This document shows, in pieces, positions 27,017 to 35,741 of a stretch of DNA of 64,000 nucleotides. The DNA lies in contig CAZCUD010000018.1 in assembly GCA_964501785.1 (NCBI GenBank), positions 1-64,000 of the forward strand, written 5' to 3'. Position 1 is the stretch's first letter, and every line of letters starts with the position of its first letter. Below the pieces are notes generated by a model. The model made no database searches. It worked only from the letters and a program-made list of their open reading frames with translations, and was not told the DNA's origin. The stretch is from DATBSK01 sp964501785 (GTDB lineage Bacteria > Actinomycetota > Acidimicrobiia > IMCC26256 > PALSA-555). Both the position numbers and the translations under genes were made by a program.

Positions 27017-27763
27017 ATGGATCCCGCCGAGCTCCTCGCGCTCTTCGACGATGCGTCAGCAGCCCAGCTCGACGCGCTCGCCCCTCTGCGGGGTGAGGCG
27101 CGTCGTGCCCGCACCGACCGCCCGGGGCAGTACGCGCTCGACGTGGTCGCCGACGAGGCGATCTGCGCCGTCCTCGCGCCGGCCGGCGTCGCGATCGTCA
27201 GCGAGGAGTCGGGGCGCAGCGGACCGCCCGGCGCCCCGATCACGGTCGTGGTCGATCCGGTCGACGGCTCGACCAACTGCGCGCGCGGCATCCCGTACTG
27301 GGGGATCTCGCTCTGCGCCGTCGACCAGGACGGGCTCCTCTGCGCGCTCGTCACCAACGGCGCCACCGGGACGCGCAACACCGCGACCCGCGGCGGGGGA
27401 GCGTGGCGCGACGGGACCCGCCTGGAGTCGGCGAGCACGACCTCCCTCGACCGCAGCGTGGTGGCGGTCGCGCAGCTCCCGCCGCGTCACTGGGGGTGGC
27501 GCCAGTTCCGGGCGCTGGGGTCGGTGGCGCTCGGACTCTGCGATCTCGCCGCCGGCGGGATCGACGCCTGGGTCGAGCTCGCCGACGCCGTCGCGCCGTG
27601 GGACTACCTCGGCGGGCTCCTCATCGCGCGCGAGGCGGGCGCGATCGTCACCGACGTCGCCGGTCGCGAGCTCGTGATCACCGACCCTTCGGTGCAACGT
27701 CAGCTGCGCGCCGCGGCCACGCCCGAGCTCCTCGCCGAGCTCGACGAGGCGGTCGCCGCGTGA
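27017..27763 (+). CDS. Inositol-monophosphatase-family phosphatase, copy 1
   Basis: The 248-residue protein has the metal motif VVDPVDGSTNCARG and the C-terminal APWDYLGGLLI motif. The upstream metal-binding Glu is in VSEESG. The family cleaves inositol phosphates, fructose 1,6-bisphosphate or 3'-phosphoadenosine phosphate; the substrate is unknown. It begins 8 nt after fdhD and is co-transcribed with a paralogue that starts at its own stop codon. Confidence 0.88.
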   Translation: MDPAELLALFDDASAAQLDALAPLRGEARRARTDRPGQYALDVVADEAICAVLAPAGVAIVSEESGRSGPPGAPITVVVDPVDGSTNCARGIPYWGISLCAVDQDGLLCALVTNGATGTRNTATRGGGAWRDGTRLESASTTSLDRSVVAVAQLPPRHWGWRQFRALGSVALGLCDLAAGGIDAWVELADAVAPWDYLGGLLIAREAGAIVTDVAGRELVITDPSVQRQLRAAATPELLAELDEAVAA

Positions 27764-28548
27764 ACGACTCCGACCTCGACGCCCTGCTCGGCGCGGCGAT
27801 CGACGCGGCCCACCGTGGTGGCGCGATCGTGCGCGACGCGTTCGGTGCGGCCCGCAACATCGTCGAGAAGGCGCCGGGAGATTGGGTGAGCGACACCGAC
27901 ACCGCGAGCGAGCGCGCCGTCCGCGAGGCGCTCCTCGGCGCGTTCCCCGACATCCCGGTCGTCGGCGAGGAAGAGGGAGGCGAGCGAGCGAGCCTGGGCT
28001 GGCTCGTCGACCCGCTCGACGGCACCGCGAACTTCCTCCACCACTTCCCGGTCGTGGGGGTCTCGATCGCGCTGGTGGCCGACGGCGAACCGATCGTCGC
28101 GGTCGTCGACGCACCGTTGCTCGGTGACACCTACACGGCGCGTCGTGGCGGCGGCACGCGACGCGGCGGCGACGTGCTGCGCGTCGGTGAGCGATCGATC
28201 GCCCAGTCGATCGTCGCGACGGGGTTCCCGTTCCGCAAGAAGCGCGAGCGGCTCGACGAGTACTTCCCGGTGTTCGAGCGCGCGCTGCGCACGTTCGAGG
28301 ACCTGCGGCGCGCCGGCGCTGCCGCGCTCGACCTCGCCTGGACGGCTGCGGGGGTCTTCGACGGCTACTTCGAGCAGGCCCTCGGTCCGTGGGACGTCGC
28401 AGCCGGGGCGCTCCTCGTCCGCGAGGCGGGTGGTGTGGTCACCGACTGGAGCGGCGATCCGTCGGCCTGGCTCGCTTCCGGCGACGTCGTCGCCGGCCCC
28501 CCGATGATCCACGAGGCGGTGCTGCGAGTAATCGCCGAGGCTGCTTGA
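27760..28548 (+). CDS. Inositol-monophosphatase-family phosphatase, copy 2
   Basis: The 262-residue protein has WLVDPLDGTANF, VVGEEEG and the C-terminal GPWDVAAGALLVREAGG motif, closest to SuhB/IMPase. GTG 27760 overlaps the TGA of copy 1 (GTGA). The two proteins differ along most of their length, so this is an old duplication rather than a recent one. In actinobacteria an IMPase feeds inositol for phosphatidylinositol and mycothiol; that link is inferred. Confidence 0.92.
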   Translation: MNDSDLDALLGAAIDAAHRGGAIVRDAFGAARNIVEKAPGDWVSDTDTASERAVREALLGAFPDIPVVGEEEGGERASLGWLVDPLDGTANFLHHFPVVGVSIALVADGEPIVAVVDAPLLGDTYTARRGGGTRRGGDVLRVGERSIAQSIVATGFPFRKKRERLDEYFPVFERALRTFEDLRRAGAAALDLAWTAAGVFDGYFEQALGPWDVAAGALLVREAGGVVTDWSGDPSAWLASGDVVAGPPMIHEAVLRVIAEAA

Positions 28549-28680
28549 ACGTCCTCCTCGAAGGGTATGAGAGCAGTCCAGCGCGCGAAACGCGCAGGCG
28601 CGACCACTGATCGCGCGCAGGCCAGGGATAGAGTGACTCGCACATCCGACCGGAGTCGCGGGCAGGAACGGGCCCGTCAG

Positions 28681-30801
28681 ATGGAGGCGTCCTTGCTGGG
28701 ACGGTTCGTAGCGCTCGTAGGAGTCGCGACCGTCGCAACCGCGCTCGCAGTGGCACTCATCGTCCCCGGTGCCCTGTTGGTCGCGGGCGCCGGCGAGTAC
28801 GAGCGATCGCGGGCGGCCGAGGACTTCCGCCAGCTCGCGCAGCGGTCGGTGATCGTCGACACCGCCGGCAACGTCATCGGGCGCATCGGGTCCGAGGACC
28901 GCCAGTACGTGACGCTCGACCAGGTGCCGAAGATCCTCCAGGACGCCGTGGTCGCGGTCGAGGACGAGTCGTTCTGGGAGAACGCGGGCATCGACGTCAA
29001 CGGACTGGTGCGCGCTGCACGAGAGAACTTCGAGTCGGGTGAGGTCGAGCAGGGCGGTTCGACCATCACCCAGCAGCTCGTGAAGAACCGCCTGCTGTCG
29101 CCCGAGCGCGACATCGAGCGCAAGCTGCGCGAGATCGTGATCGCCATCCAGCTCGCCGAGCGCTATCCCAAGGAAGAGATTCTCGAGCAGTACCTCAACA
29201 CCGTGTACTTCGGGCAGGGCGCCTACGGCGTGCAGGCCGCGAGCGAGCGCTTCTTCCTCCACCCGGGTCCGTACGGCGTCGCCGTGCCGACGCCGCTCGC
29301 CGACATCACCATCGGTCAGGCCGCGCTGCTCGCCGGGGTGATCGCGAACCCCGAGGGCAACAATCCGTTCTTCCAGCCCGAGCGTGCCGCGGCACGGCGC
29401 GCGTTCGCGCTGGAGCGCATGGTCGAGCAGGGCGTCATCACCCAGGCCGAGGCCGACGCGGCCTTCCTGGAGCCGTTGCCGTCGATCCTGCCCACCGCCG
29501 ACCTCCGACCGCGCAACTCGTGGGCCGAAGAGGTGCAGGACAGCATCATCGCCGACGACCGGTTCGACAAGCTCGGCGAGACGCGCGCCGAGCGCGAGAA
29601 GAGCCTCCTGACCGGCGGGCTCCGCATCGAGGCGACGCTCGACCCGGTGATGCAGGAGCAAGCGCAGAGCGCGATCAACGAGACCCTGCCCACGAACAAG
29701 CCCGGGTTCACCGCCGCGCTCGTCGCGATCGAGCCGGCGACCGGCCACGTGCGCGCCATGGTGGCCGGACCCGGCTTCGAGGAGAGCCAGTACAACATCG
29801 CGACGAGCTATCCGGGCCGTCAGGCCGGATCGACCTGGAAGATCATCACCCTCGCCGCGGCGCTCGAGAGTGGGTTCTCGCCCAACGACCGGGTGTCGGG
29901 CAGCTCGCCGTGCGAGTTCGGCGACCTCGGCCGCACGCAGAACGCCGAGGGTGGCGGCGGCTCGATGACGCTGCGCAGCGCGACGGTCAACTCGGTCAAC
30001 TGCGCCTACGCCCGCACCGAGCTGGCGGTCGGGTTCCCCAAGGTGATCGAGACCGCCCACGACATGGGCATCAAGCAGCAGACGCTCAAGCCGGTGCTCA
30101 CGCTGACGCTCGGCGCCGTCGAGTCCACGTCGCTCGAGATGGCGACGGTCGCGGCGACGATCGCGAACGGTGGCGTGCGCAACGACCCCCTGTTCGTGTC
30201 GAAGATCACGACCTACGACGGCCAGGTGCTCTTCGACTCGTCGAAGCTCGAGGGCGAGCGGGCCATCTCGGCGGAGACCGCGGCGTGCGAGACCGACATC
30301 ATGGCCGAGGGCGTCGCCCGCGGCACCGGGACCGCGGCGCGCCTCGCCGGTCACACCGCGGCCGGCAAGACCGGCACCACCGACGAGAAGACCGACGCCA
30401 ACTTCGTCGGGTTCGTGCCCCAGCTCGCCGCGTTCATCTGGCACGGCAACAAGGAGGCGCGCGTGCCCGGCGCGGGCTTCGGCGGCCAGGTGCCGGCGCG
30501 CATCTTCAAGGCGTTCATGGACCAGGCGCTCGCCGGACAACCTGCGCAGCCGTTCCCCGACCCCGGCCCGACGTGCGACCGTGAGGGTTCGACGATCACC
30601 GAGGCCGGGCGCGGCGTGAAGCCGGTCGCGAGCGGGCCGTCGGGCACGACCCCGACCACCGTGCTGACGCCGGCGACGACGCCGCGGACCCAGCCGCGCG
30701 TGGTGACGACCCAGCCCCAGGTCACGGTCCCGACCCAGCCACCCACCACGCAGCCGCCGTCCACGACGACGCCGACGACCGTCGAAGGGGGCTCGCCCTG
30801 A
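28681..30801 (+). CDS. Class A penicillin-binding protein (glycosyltransferase/transpeptidase)
   Basis: The 706-residue protein has an N-terminal membrane anchor (about 10-35), a GT51 domain (EDESFWENAGID, then GGSTITQQLVKN) and a transpeptidase domain: SxxK at Ser384-Lys387 in GSTWK, SVN in NSVNCAYAR, and KTG in AAGKTGTTDEKT. The C-terminal 60 residues are a Thr/Pro-rich tail. It polymerises and crosslinks peptidoglycan on the outer face of the membrane. The start is uncertain: ATG 28681 has an AGGAA upstream and a TAGAGT -10 box at about 28629; ATG 28567 would add 38 residues. It overlaps the next gene by 1 nt. Confidence 0.93.
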   Translation: MEASLLGRFVALVGVATVATALAVALIVPGALLVAGAGEYERSRAAEDFRQLAQRSVIVDTAGNVIGRIGSEDRQYVTLDQVPKILQDAVVAVEDESFWENAGIDVNGLVRAARENFESGEVEQGGSTITQQLVKNRLLSPERDIERKLREIVIAIQLAERYPKEEILEQYLNTVYFGQGAYGVQAASERFFLHPGPYGVAVPTPLADITIGQAALLAGVIANPEGNNPFFQPERAAARRAFALERMVEQGVITQAEADAAFLEPLPSILPTADLRPRNSWAEEVQDSIIADDRFDKLGETRAEREKSLLTGGLRIEATLDPVMQEQAQSAINETLPTNKPGFTAALVAIEPATGHVRAMVAGPGFEESQYNIATSYPGRQAGSTWKIITLAAALESGFSPNDRVSGSSPCEFGDLGRTQNAEGGGGSMTLRSATVNSVNCAYARTELAVGFPKVIETAHDMGIKQQTLKPVLTLTLGAVESTSLEMATVAATIANGGVRNDPLFVSKITTYDGQVLFDSSKLEGERAISAETAACETDIMAEGVARGTGTAARLAGHTAAGKTGTTDEKTDANFVGFVPQLAAFIWHGNKEARVPGAGFGGQVPARIFKAFMDQALAGQPAQPFPDPGPTCDREGSTITEAGRGVKPVASGPSGTTPTTVLTPATTPRTQPRVVTTQPQVTVPTQPPTTQPPSTTTPTTVEGGSP

Positions 30802-31370
30802 TGGTGAAGGAGGACGACACCGTGCCCGAGGACGAGCACGTCCACGACGACGCGTTCGACGACTACGCCGGTGAGCTCGACGAGTCGAGCGTCCACCACG
30901 TCGACGCGGTCGACCTGCGCTCGCTCGGCGTCGTGTCGGGCCTCTTCTACTTCACGGCGTTCCTCGTCCTCGCGCTCGCGATCGCGGGCGTGTGGCTGCT
31001 CGCCGCAGGCCTGGGTCTGATCTCCCAGCTCGAGGAGTTCATGCGCAGCATCGGGTTCCGCGGCTTCCGGCTGGTGGGACCCGAGGTGGTGCTCGGCTTC
31101 GTGCTGCTCCTGGGCGCGCTGGTCGTGTTCCTCACCGTGATGACGCTGATCGCCGGGGCCTTCTACAACCTGCTCGGGAGCAGCCGGCGGGGCGTGCGGG
31201 TGCGCCTGAGCCCCGTCCACCCGGAGGCCGACGCCGAGCCCTCGGCCGAGGAGGCCGTGCCGCCGGCCCCCACCGTCATCGAGCCGGTCGCCGACGCCGA
31301 CGACGACGAGGCCCCGGCCGACGGCGGCCGCAGCGACGACGAGACGAAGCCCGCCGCGGCTGCCGGCTGA
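30801..31370 (+). CDS. DUF3566-like transmembrane protein
   Basis: An acidic N-terminus (1-40) is followed by a DUF3566-like core with two transmembrane segments (about 49-72 and 96-125), ending in AGAFYNLLGSSRRGVRVRLSP, then an acidic Pro/Ala-rich tail. Function is unknown; DUF3566 proteins often sit near cell-division or gyrase genes in actinobacteria. ATG overlaps the PBP stop by 1 nt, so the two are coupled and may work together at the membrane. Confidence 0.75.
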   Translation: MVKEDDTVPEDEHVHDDAFDDYAGELDESSVHHVDAVDLRSLGVVSGLFYFTAFLVLALAIAGVWLLAAGLGLISQLEEFMRSIGFRGFRLVGPEVVLGFVLLLGALVVFLTVMTLIAGAFYNLLGSSRRGVRVRLSPVHPEADAEPSAEEAVPPAPTVIEPVADADDDEAPADGGRSDDETKPAAAAG

Positions 31371-31470
31371 ACGAAGCTCCACCCCGTCCGGGGCGACGCC
31401 CCGGCCGGCCCCGCCCCGTCCGGACCCTTCTCGGTCCGACGAAATCCTCGATTCCGACCCCGGCGGGTCG

Positions 31471-31573
31471 TATCATCACTTCTCGCACTTCAGCCACATC
31501 GGCACCATGAGCCTCAAGGCTCGGGGCCGGTGGGGCATACGCAGAGCGGCGGAGCAGACAACGGAGGAAACCC
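31471..31573 (+). promoter_or_regulatory. Promoter and about 90-nt leader of the glycine-rich gene
   Basis: TATCAT at 31471-31476 is a good -10 box. The inferred start near 31483 leaves a leader of about 90 nt. It holds a GAGCC-TCAA-GGCTC stem-loop (31509-31522) and a strong GGAGG 6 nt before the GTG start at 31574. The rest of the 203-nt gap (31371-31470) shows only GC-rich imperfect hairpins. No known riboswitch was recognised. Confidence 0.5.
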
Positions 31574-32866
31574 GTGCGCGCTCGCCAGCCGTCTCGCCCC
31601 GAACCCACGCGGGGTTCGGGTGCTCGGAGTGCCGGATCCGTGATCGCCGCCCCGGTCGCGGGCCTCACCTCGCTCGCGATCGTCGCCGCGCTCGGCGTGG
31701 TGGCAGTGGTCGGCGCCCGGCCGGCCGCAGCGGCGCCGGTCGTCACGACCTTCGCCACGCCCGGCGTCGACGCGTTCTCGGTGCCGGCGACGATCTGCGC
31801 GCTGACCGTGAGCGCCGACGGTGGCCAGGGTGGTGACGGACTCGCCGGGGTGAGCGGCGGCGGACTCGCCGCCAACGTCACGGCGCGCCTCGCGGTCACC
31901 TCCGGGTCGACGCTCGACGTCCTCGTCGCCGGCGGTGGCGCCGACGCGACCGCGGCCGGTGGCGGCGCCGGTGGCTTCGGCGGCGGCGGTGGCGGCTCGG
32001 GCTCCTCGACGGCGACCGGTGGTGGCGGTGGCGGCGGGGCGTCCGTCGTCTCGATCGGCAGCACGCCGCTCGTCGTCGCCGGTGGCGGCGGCGGTGGGGG
32101 CGACGCCGGCGTCGGCGGCAACAACGGCGGATCGGCCGGCACGCTCACGACCAACGGTGGCAGCGGCCAGAGCGACATCGACGAGAACGACGGCGGCCAG
32201 GGCGCGGTCGCAGGCACGGGCGTCGGCGGCAACGGCGGCTCGTTCGCCGTGGCCGGACCGGGCGGCGGTGGCGGCGGCGGTGTGAACGGCGGCGGCCAGG
32301 GTGGTGGCACCACGACCGGTGCCGGTGGCGACGGCGCCGACGGCGCGACCGAGGGCCACGGTGGTGGCGCGGGTGGCGGTGGCGGCGGGCTCGTCGGGTC
32401 TGCGGGCGACGGCCAGCCCGGTGCGGCTTCGGGCACCGGCGTGCCCGGTGACGGCACGACCGGCGGTGGCGCGACGACCGGTGCCGGTGGTGGTGCCGGC
32501 GCGTCGACCGGTGGTGACGGCGGAGACGGTGTGACCGACGGCGCGGCCGGTGGTGGCGGCGCCGGTGGCATCGGGTTCGGCGGTGGCGGCGGCGCGGCGT
32601 TCGCCGTCTCCGGCGGCGGTGGCGCGGGCTACGGCGGTGGCGGCGGCGGGTTCAACGGCGCCGGTGGCGGCGGCGGCTCGTCGTTCGTGACCACGGAGGC
32701 GCTCGAGTCGAGCTCGGGCACGTCGGCCCTGACCGGCGACGGCCAGGTGACCATCACCTACGACCCCGACACCGACAGCTGCCCGCCCCCGACCCCTCCG
32801 CCCGAGCCCCCGCCTCCGACCCCCGCACCCACGGCGATCGTGGTCACCCCCCGCTTCACCGGCTGA
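31574..32866 (+). CDS. Secreted glycine-rich protein with C-terminal PRFTG tag
   Basis: The 430-residue protein has a long signal peptide (about 1-54, ending in AAAA), a short domain FSVPATICALTVSADGGQGG like the glycine-rich domain of phage and bacterial adhesins, and about 300 residues of Gly-Gly-rich blocks. It ends in a Pro-rich spacer and IVVTPRFTG-stop. Sequence bias suggests a polyglycine-II or extended surface structure. The family resembles 50912-51829 but the two differ in length. A strong GGAGG before GTG supports the start. Two hairpin repeats follow the gene. It is not a PE_PGRS protein, because the N-terminal PE domain is absent. Confidence 0.85.
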   Translation: MRARQPSRPEPTRGSGARSAGSVIAAPVAGLTSLAIVAALGVVAVVGARPAAAAPVVTTFATPGVDAFSVPATICALTVSADGGQGGDGLAGVSGGGLAANVTARLAVTSGSTLDVLVAGGGADATAAGGGAGGFGGGGGGSGSSTATGGGGGGGASVVSIGSTPLVVAGGGGGGGDAGVGGNNGGSAGTLTTNGGSGQSDIDENDGGQGAVAGTGVGGNGGSFAVAGPGGGGGGGVNGGGQGGGTTTGAGGDGADGATEGHGGGAGGGGGGLVGSAGDGQPGAASGTGVPGDGTTGGGATTGAGGGAGASTGGDGGDGVTDGAAGGGGAGGIGFGGGGGAAFAVSGGGGAGYGGGGGGFNGAGGGGGSSFVTTEALESSSGTSALTGDGQVTITYDPDTDSCPPPTPPPEPPPPTPAPTAIVVTPRFTG

Positions 32867-32881
32867 CCGCAGCCCACGCTG

Positions 32882-32926
32882 CGTTGGAAGAGCCAGCGAC
32901 GAGGACTGTCGCTGAGTCTTCCGACG
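32882..32926. repeat. Hairpin repeat, family B, copy 1
   Basis: CGTTGGAAGA-n-AGCGAC and GTCGCT-n-TCTTCCGACG form a long interrupted stem. It lies 15 nt after a tagged secreted gene and is followed by a second copy 38 nt on. Confidence 0.75.
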
Positions 32927-32964
32927 TGGGTGGGCGTCGCGCCGCCTCGTGCGTCCCTGGCGTG

Positions 32965-33007
32965 GTTGGAAGGGTGAGCGACAAGGGGTGTCGCTGAGTC
33001 TTCCGAC
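32965..33007. repeat. Hairpin repeat, family B, copy 2
   Basis: GTTGGAAG-n-AGCGACA and TGTCGCT-n-CTTCCGAC form the same structure in tandem with copy 1, in the gap between two convergent genes. Confidence 0.75.
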
Positions 33008-33024
33008 GCGGGAGAGGGGAGGGG

Positions 33025-34185
33025 TCAGGTGCTGAACGTGGCGGTGGGCTTCGCGCCCGAGGCGCCGGGAGAGCCCCGGCGGACGCGGGCCGCGTCGTCG
33101 CCGAGCGCGGTGTAGACGGCGTCGGTGACGTCGGCCAGGCGCTGCTCGGCCTCGAAGTAGCCGGCCAGCCCGTTGGTGACGACGACGACCACCAACCCGA
33201 GGTCGGGGTCGGCGAACCCGCGCGACGACGCCATGCCGCCGTGCCCGTACGCGCGCCGGCCGGGGTTGCCGCTGAACTCGACCTGCACGCCGAGACCCCA
33301 CGCGATCTTGTTGCCGAACGTCACGTCGCGCACGCCGTAGCGGTGGACGGCGGACATCACCTCGACCGTGCGCTCGTCGAGCACGCGCGGCGCGTCGCCC
33401 ACCCCGAGCAGCGCCTCGTAGAAGCGTCCGAGCTGGCGCGCCGGTCCGCGCATGCCACCGCCGGGCTCGACCTTGGCGACGTGCCAGGGCTCGTTGTGGA
33501 TCTCGTCGACGCGGTACGGGACCATCTCGAGCGCGCCGTCGACCAGCTTCGGCATGCGGTGCCCGGTCCAGTGGACGGGCGCGAGGCGATCGCCGTACTC
33601 ACGTTGCACGTCGAGGGGCACGCCGAGGTGGCAGTCGTCGAGGCCGAGCGGCTTCGCGACCTCCTCGCGCAGGTACACGTCGATCGGGCGGCCGTCGACC
33701 TGCTCCACGATGCCGCCGAGCACGCGCCACCCGCTCGCCGCGTGGTAGCCGGCCTTCGTGCCCGGCTCCCACATGGCGGGCGACTCGACCACCGCGGCGA
33801 GGGCCTCGGCGTAGGAGACGTCGGCGTCGTAGGTGGGGTCGCCCAGCAGCGGGAAGCCGCCGGTGTGGGTGAGGACGTGGCGGATCGTCGCCCGCTCCTT
33901 GCCGTTGCCCCATCCGTCGAGGTGGTCGGCGACGAGATCGTCGAGCCCCAGGCGACCCTGCTCCCAGAGCTGGAGCACCGCCACCGTGGTCCACGGCTTG
34001 CCCGACGAGTACCAGAGCATGACGTCGTCGACGCGCAGCGGCCGGCCCGGCACGGCGTCGCCGATCGCCACGTCGGCGAGCACGTCGCCGCCGCGGGACA
34101 CGTAGAGCTGCGCGCCGAGGTGCCACCCGGCCTCGCGACCACGCTCGAGCCCGGCGACGACCTCGGAGAGGTCGGGGACCGTCAT
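33025..34185 (-). CDS. Serine hydrolase (beta-lactamase/EstB family)
   Basis: The 386-residue protein has the SxxK motif at Ser60-Lys63 (YSSGK), the catalytic Tyr near 147 in AGYHAASGW, and a C-terminal GHGGMASSRGF in place of the KTG motif. No signal peptide is seen, so it is probably cytoplasmic. The family includes esterases and D-aminopeptidases; the substrate is unknown. TAGCGT lies 8 nt before the ATG on the minus strand (plus 34194-34199). Confidence 0.88.
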   Translation of the reverse strand: MTVPDLSEVVAGLERGREAGWHLGAQLYVSRGGDVLADVAIGDAVPGRPLRVDDVMLWYSSGKPWTTVAVLQLWEQGRLGLDDLVADHLDGWGNGKERATIRHVLTHTGGFPLLGDPTYDADVSYAEALAAVVESPAMWEPGTKAGYHAASGWRVLGGIVEQVDGRPIDVYLREEVAKPLGLDDCHLGVPLDVQREYGDRLAPVHWTGHRMPKLVDGALEMVPYRVDEIHNEPWHVAKVEPGGGMRGPARQLGRFYEALLGVGDAPRVLDERTVEVMSAVHRYGVRDVTFGNKIAWGLGVQVEFSGNPGRRAYGHGGMASSRGFADPDLGLVVVVVTNGLAGYFEAEQRLADVTDAVYTALGDDAARVRRGSPGASGAKPTATFST

Positions 34186-34250
34186 GCCCGACCACGCTAG
34201 GGCCCGCCCGAACCGTCGGGCGCACGCACGGCGCTGCTATCTTCGCCCGG

Positions 34251-35306
34251 ATGCAGGGCGGCGGAGTGCGGCGGGGGATCGCGGCGGCGGTGACGCTCGT
34301 CGTCGCGCTGGGCCTGGCGGGCGCGGCAGGCGCCGACCCGCTGGGCGAGATCACCGAGTTCCCCCAGGGCCCGCTCGTCGCGCCGGTCGACATCACCACC
34401 GGGCCCGACGGCAACCTCTGGTTCACGCGCGACGCCTTCGAGGGCCTCACGCGCATCACGCCCGCCGGTGAGACCACCGAGTTCACCGGGCTCACCGACA
34501 ACGCCGACGGGATCACCACCGGACCCGACGGCAACCTCTGGTTCACCGAGTTCAACGCGGTCGGTCGCATGACGACCGACGGCACGCTCACCGAGTTCCC
34601 CGTCCCCGGCATGTCGGGCCGCGGGATCATCACCGGCCCCGACGGCAACATGTGGTTCGCCCAGTTCAACCAGGGCGAGATCGGGCGCATGGATCCGCTC
34701 GCTGCCGACCCGGGTGCGACGCTCACCGAGTTCGCGGTCGGCTCGAACCCGTACTCGCTCACCATCGGCTCCGACGGCAACATCTGGTTCACCGAGCTGT
34801 TCGGTGGCGGCGCGCTCGGGCGCATGACGACCGCGGGCGTGTACACGCAGTTCCCGCTCCCGATCGCCGACCGCACGCCGCTCGGCATCACCACCGGCAG
34901 CGACGGGCTCCTCTACTTCACCGAGCGCGACTTCGGGATCGTGGGTCGCATCGACCCCAACGCGGCCGACCCGATGTCGACCTACGAGGAGTTCCCGGTC
35001 CCCGACTCGCCGCCGCTCCAGAGCATCACCACCGGTCCCGACGGTGCCGTCTGGTTCTCGATCCAGGAGCCGCCGGGCTTCGGTCGCCTCACGCCCGCGG
35101 GCGAGATGACCGTCTACCCGCTGAGCTTCACCGAGACCGAGTCGCGAGGGATCACCGCCGGTCCCGACTGCAACATCTGGCAGGTCGCCGGGTTCGAGGA
35201 GCAGGAGGCCTTCGTGGCCCGCATCGGCACCGGGCTCGAGCCTCCCGACTGCACCGCTCCGGTGACGCCCGAGCCGATCGTGCTCGAGCCCACCTTCACC
35301 GGCTGA
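34251..35306 (+). CDS. Secreted Vgb-like beta-propeller with C-terminal EPTFTG tag
   Basis: The 351-residue protein has a signal peptide (about 1-29, ending in GAAGA), then repeating blades built around GITTGPDGNLWFTE, matching the virginiamycin B lyase-like propeller. The lyase catalytic histidines are not evident, so an enzymatic role is doubtful and a binding role is more likely. It ends with CTAPVTPEPIVLEPTFTG. TATCTT (34238-34243) lies 7 nt before the ATG. A family B hairpin follows at 35348. Confidence 0.88.
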   Translation: MQGGGVRRGIAAAVTLVVALGLAGAAGADPLGEITEFPQGPLVAPVDITTGPDGNLWFTRDAFEGLTRITPAGETTEFTGLTDNADGITTGPDGNLWFTEFNAVGRMTTDGTLTEFPVPGMSGRGIITGPDGNMWFAQFNQGEIGRMDPLAADPGATLTEFAVGSNPYSLTIGSDGNIWFTELFGGGALGRMTTAGVYTQFPLPIADRTPLGITTGSDGLLYFTERDFGIVGRIDPNAADPMSTYEEFPVPDSPPLQSITTGPDGAVWFSIQEPPGFGRLTPAGEMTVYPLSFTETESRGITAGPDCNIWQVAGFEEQEAFVARIGTGLEPPDCTAPVTPEPIVLEPTFTG

Positions 35307-35347
35307 GCCATACACCGCCCCTCGGCTGCCCCTCGCTGCGTTCGTTG

Positions 35348-35392
35348 CGTTGGAAGATTGAGCGACACAGGGTGTCGCTGCGTCTTCCAACG
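35348..35392. repeat. Hairpin repeat, family B, copy 3
   Basis: CGTTGGAAGA-n-AGCGACA and TGTCGCT-n-TCTTCCAACG are nearly perfectly complementary. It lies 42 nt after the tagged propeller gene, between it and the whiB7 leader. Confidence 0.8.
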
Positions 35393-35529
35393 GGGCGGGC
35401 CCACGAGAACCAGGCGGCGCAACGTGTCCGAGGGCACGCGTTAATGCCTTGACCCGGCCCTCCCCGGTCTGCTTCCCTGGAACCCGACGGCAACCGCCGA
35501 CGAGACGCACCGACAGGAACCCATCAGCG

Positions 35530-35682
35530 ATGTACGCCTTCCCGACGCACCAGCACCACGCCGGCGCCGGGAACGCGCGCGTTCGCTCGTTCCCGTGCGT
35601 CATGGCAGTGGCTTCGTGGTCGCGCGACGCGTACCTCACCATCACGAAGCCCGAGCCCCGGCGGACCCTGACCTCGCCCTAG
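35530..35682 (+). CDS. whiB7 upstream ORF (leader peptide), 50 residues
   Basis: A short ORF opens with ATG 35530 (an AGGAA lies about 13 nt upstream) and encodes MYAFPTHQHH... ending KPEPRRTLTSP. It has no recognised homology as a protein. Its position between promoter and terminator, and the fact that its PRR codons contain the antiterminator sequence, indicate a translated leader peptide. A start further upstream in the same frame (GTG 35449 region) would precede the likely transcription start. The sequence of events is inferred. Confidence 0.65.
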   Translation: MYAFPTHQHHAGAGNARVRSFPCVMAVASWSRDAYLTITKPEPRRTLTSP

Positions 35683-35706
35683 CGAACCACCGCAGCGAGA
35701 TCACCA

Positions 35707-35741
35707 GGCCGCCGGGGCAACCCGGCGGCCTTTCTGCATTT
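35707..35741 (+). terminator. Rho-independent terminator of the whiB7 leader
   Basis: GGCCGCCGGG and CCCGGCGGCC form a perfect 10-bp stem closed by a GCAA tetraloop and followed by TTTCTGCATTT. It sits 25 nt after the uORF stop and 122 nt before the whiB7 start. Confidence 0.9.

Noticed and set aside
27700..30540. 946-codon minus-strand frame opposite the phosphatase and PBP genes
   Set aside because: No motifs, Arg/Leu/Gly-rich, and it lies over two well supported genes.
31471..31573. c-di-GMP riboswitch in the leader of the glycine-rich gene
   Set aside because: The conserved core and tetraloop-receptor pieces of GEMM riboswitches are missing; only one simple stem-loop is seen.
31574..32866. 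PE_PGRS-like protein
   Set aside because: Gly-rich composition is similar, but there is a signal peptide and no N-terminal PE domain.
34251..35306. Virginiamycin B lyase resistance enzyme
   Set aside because: The blades fit Vgb-like propellers, but the catalytic histidine region was not recognised, so only the fold is claimed.
35480..35530. SAM riboswitch, suggested by GGCAACC near 35493
   Set aside because: The surrounding S-box stems are absent, and the downstream gene is whiB7, which has its own leader mechanism.
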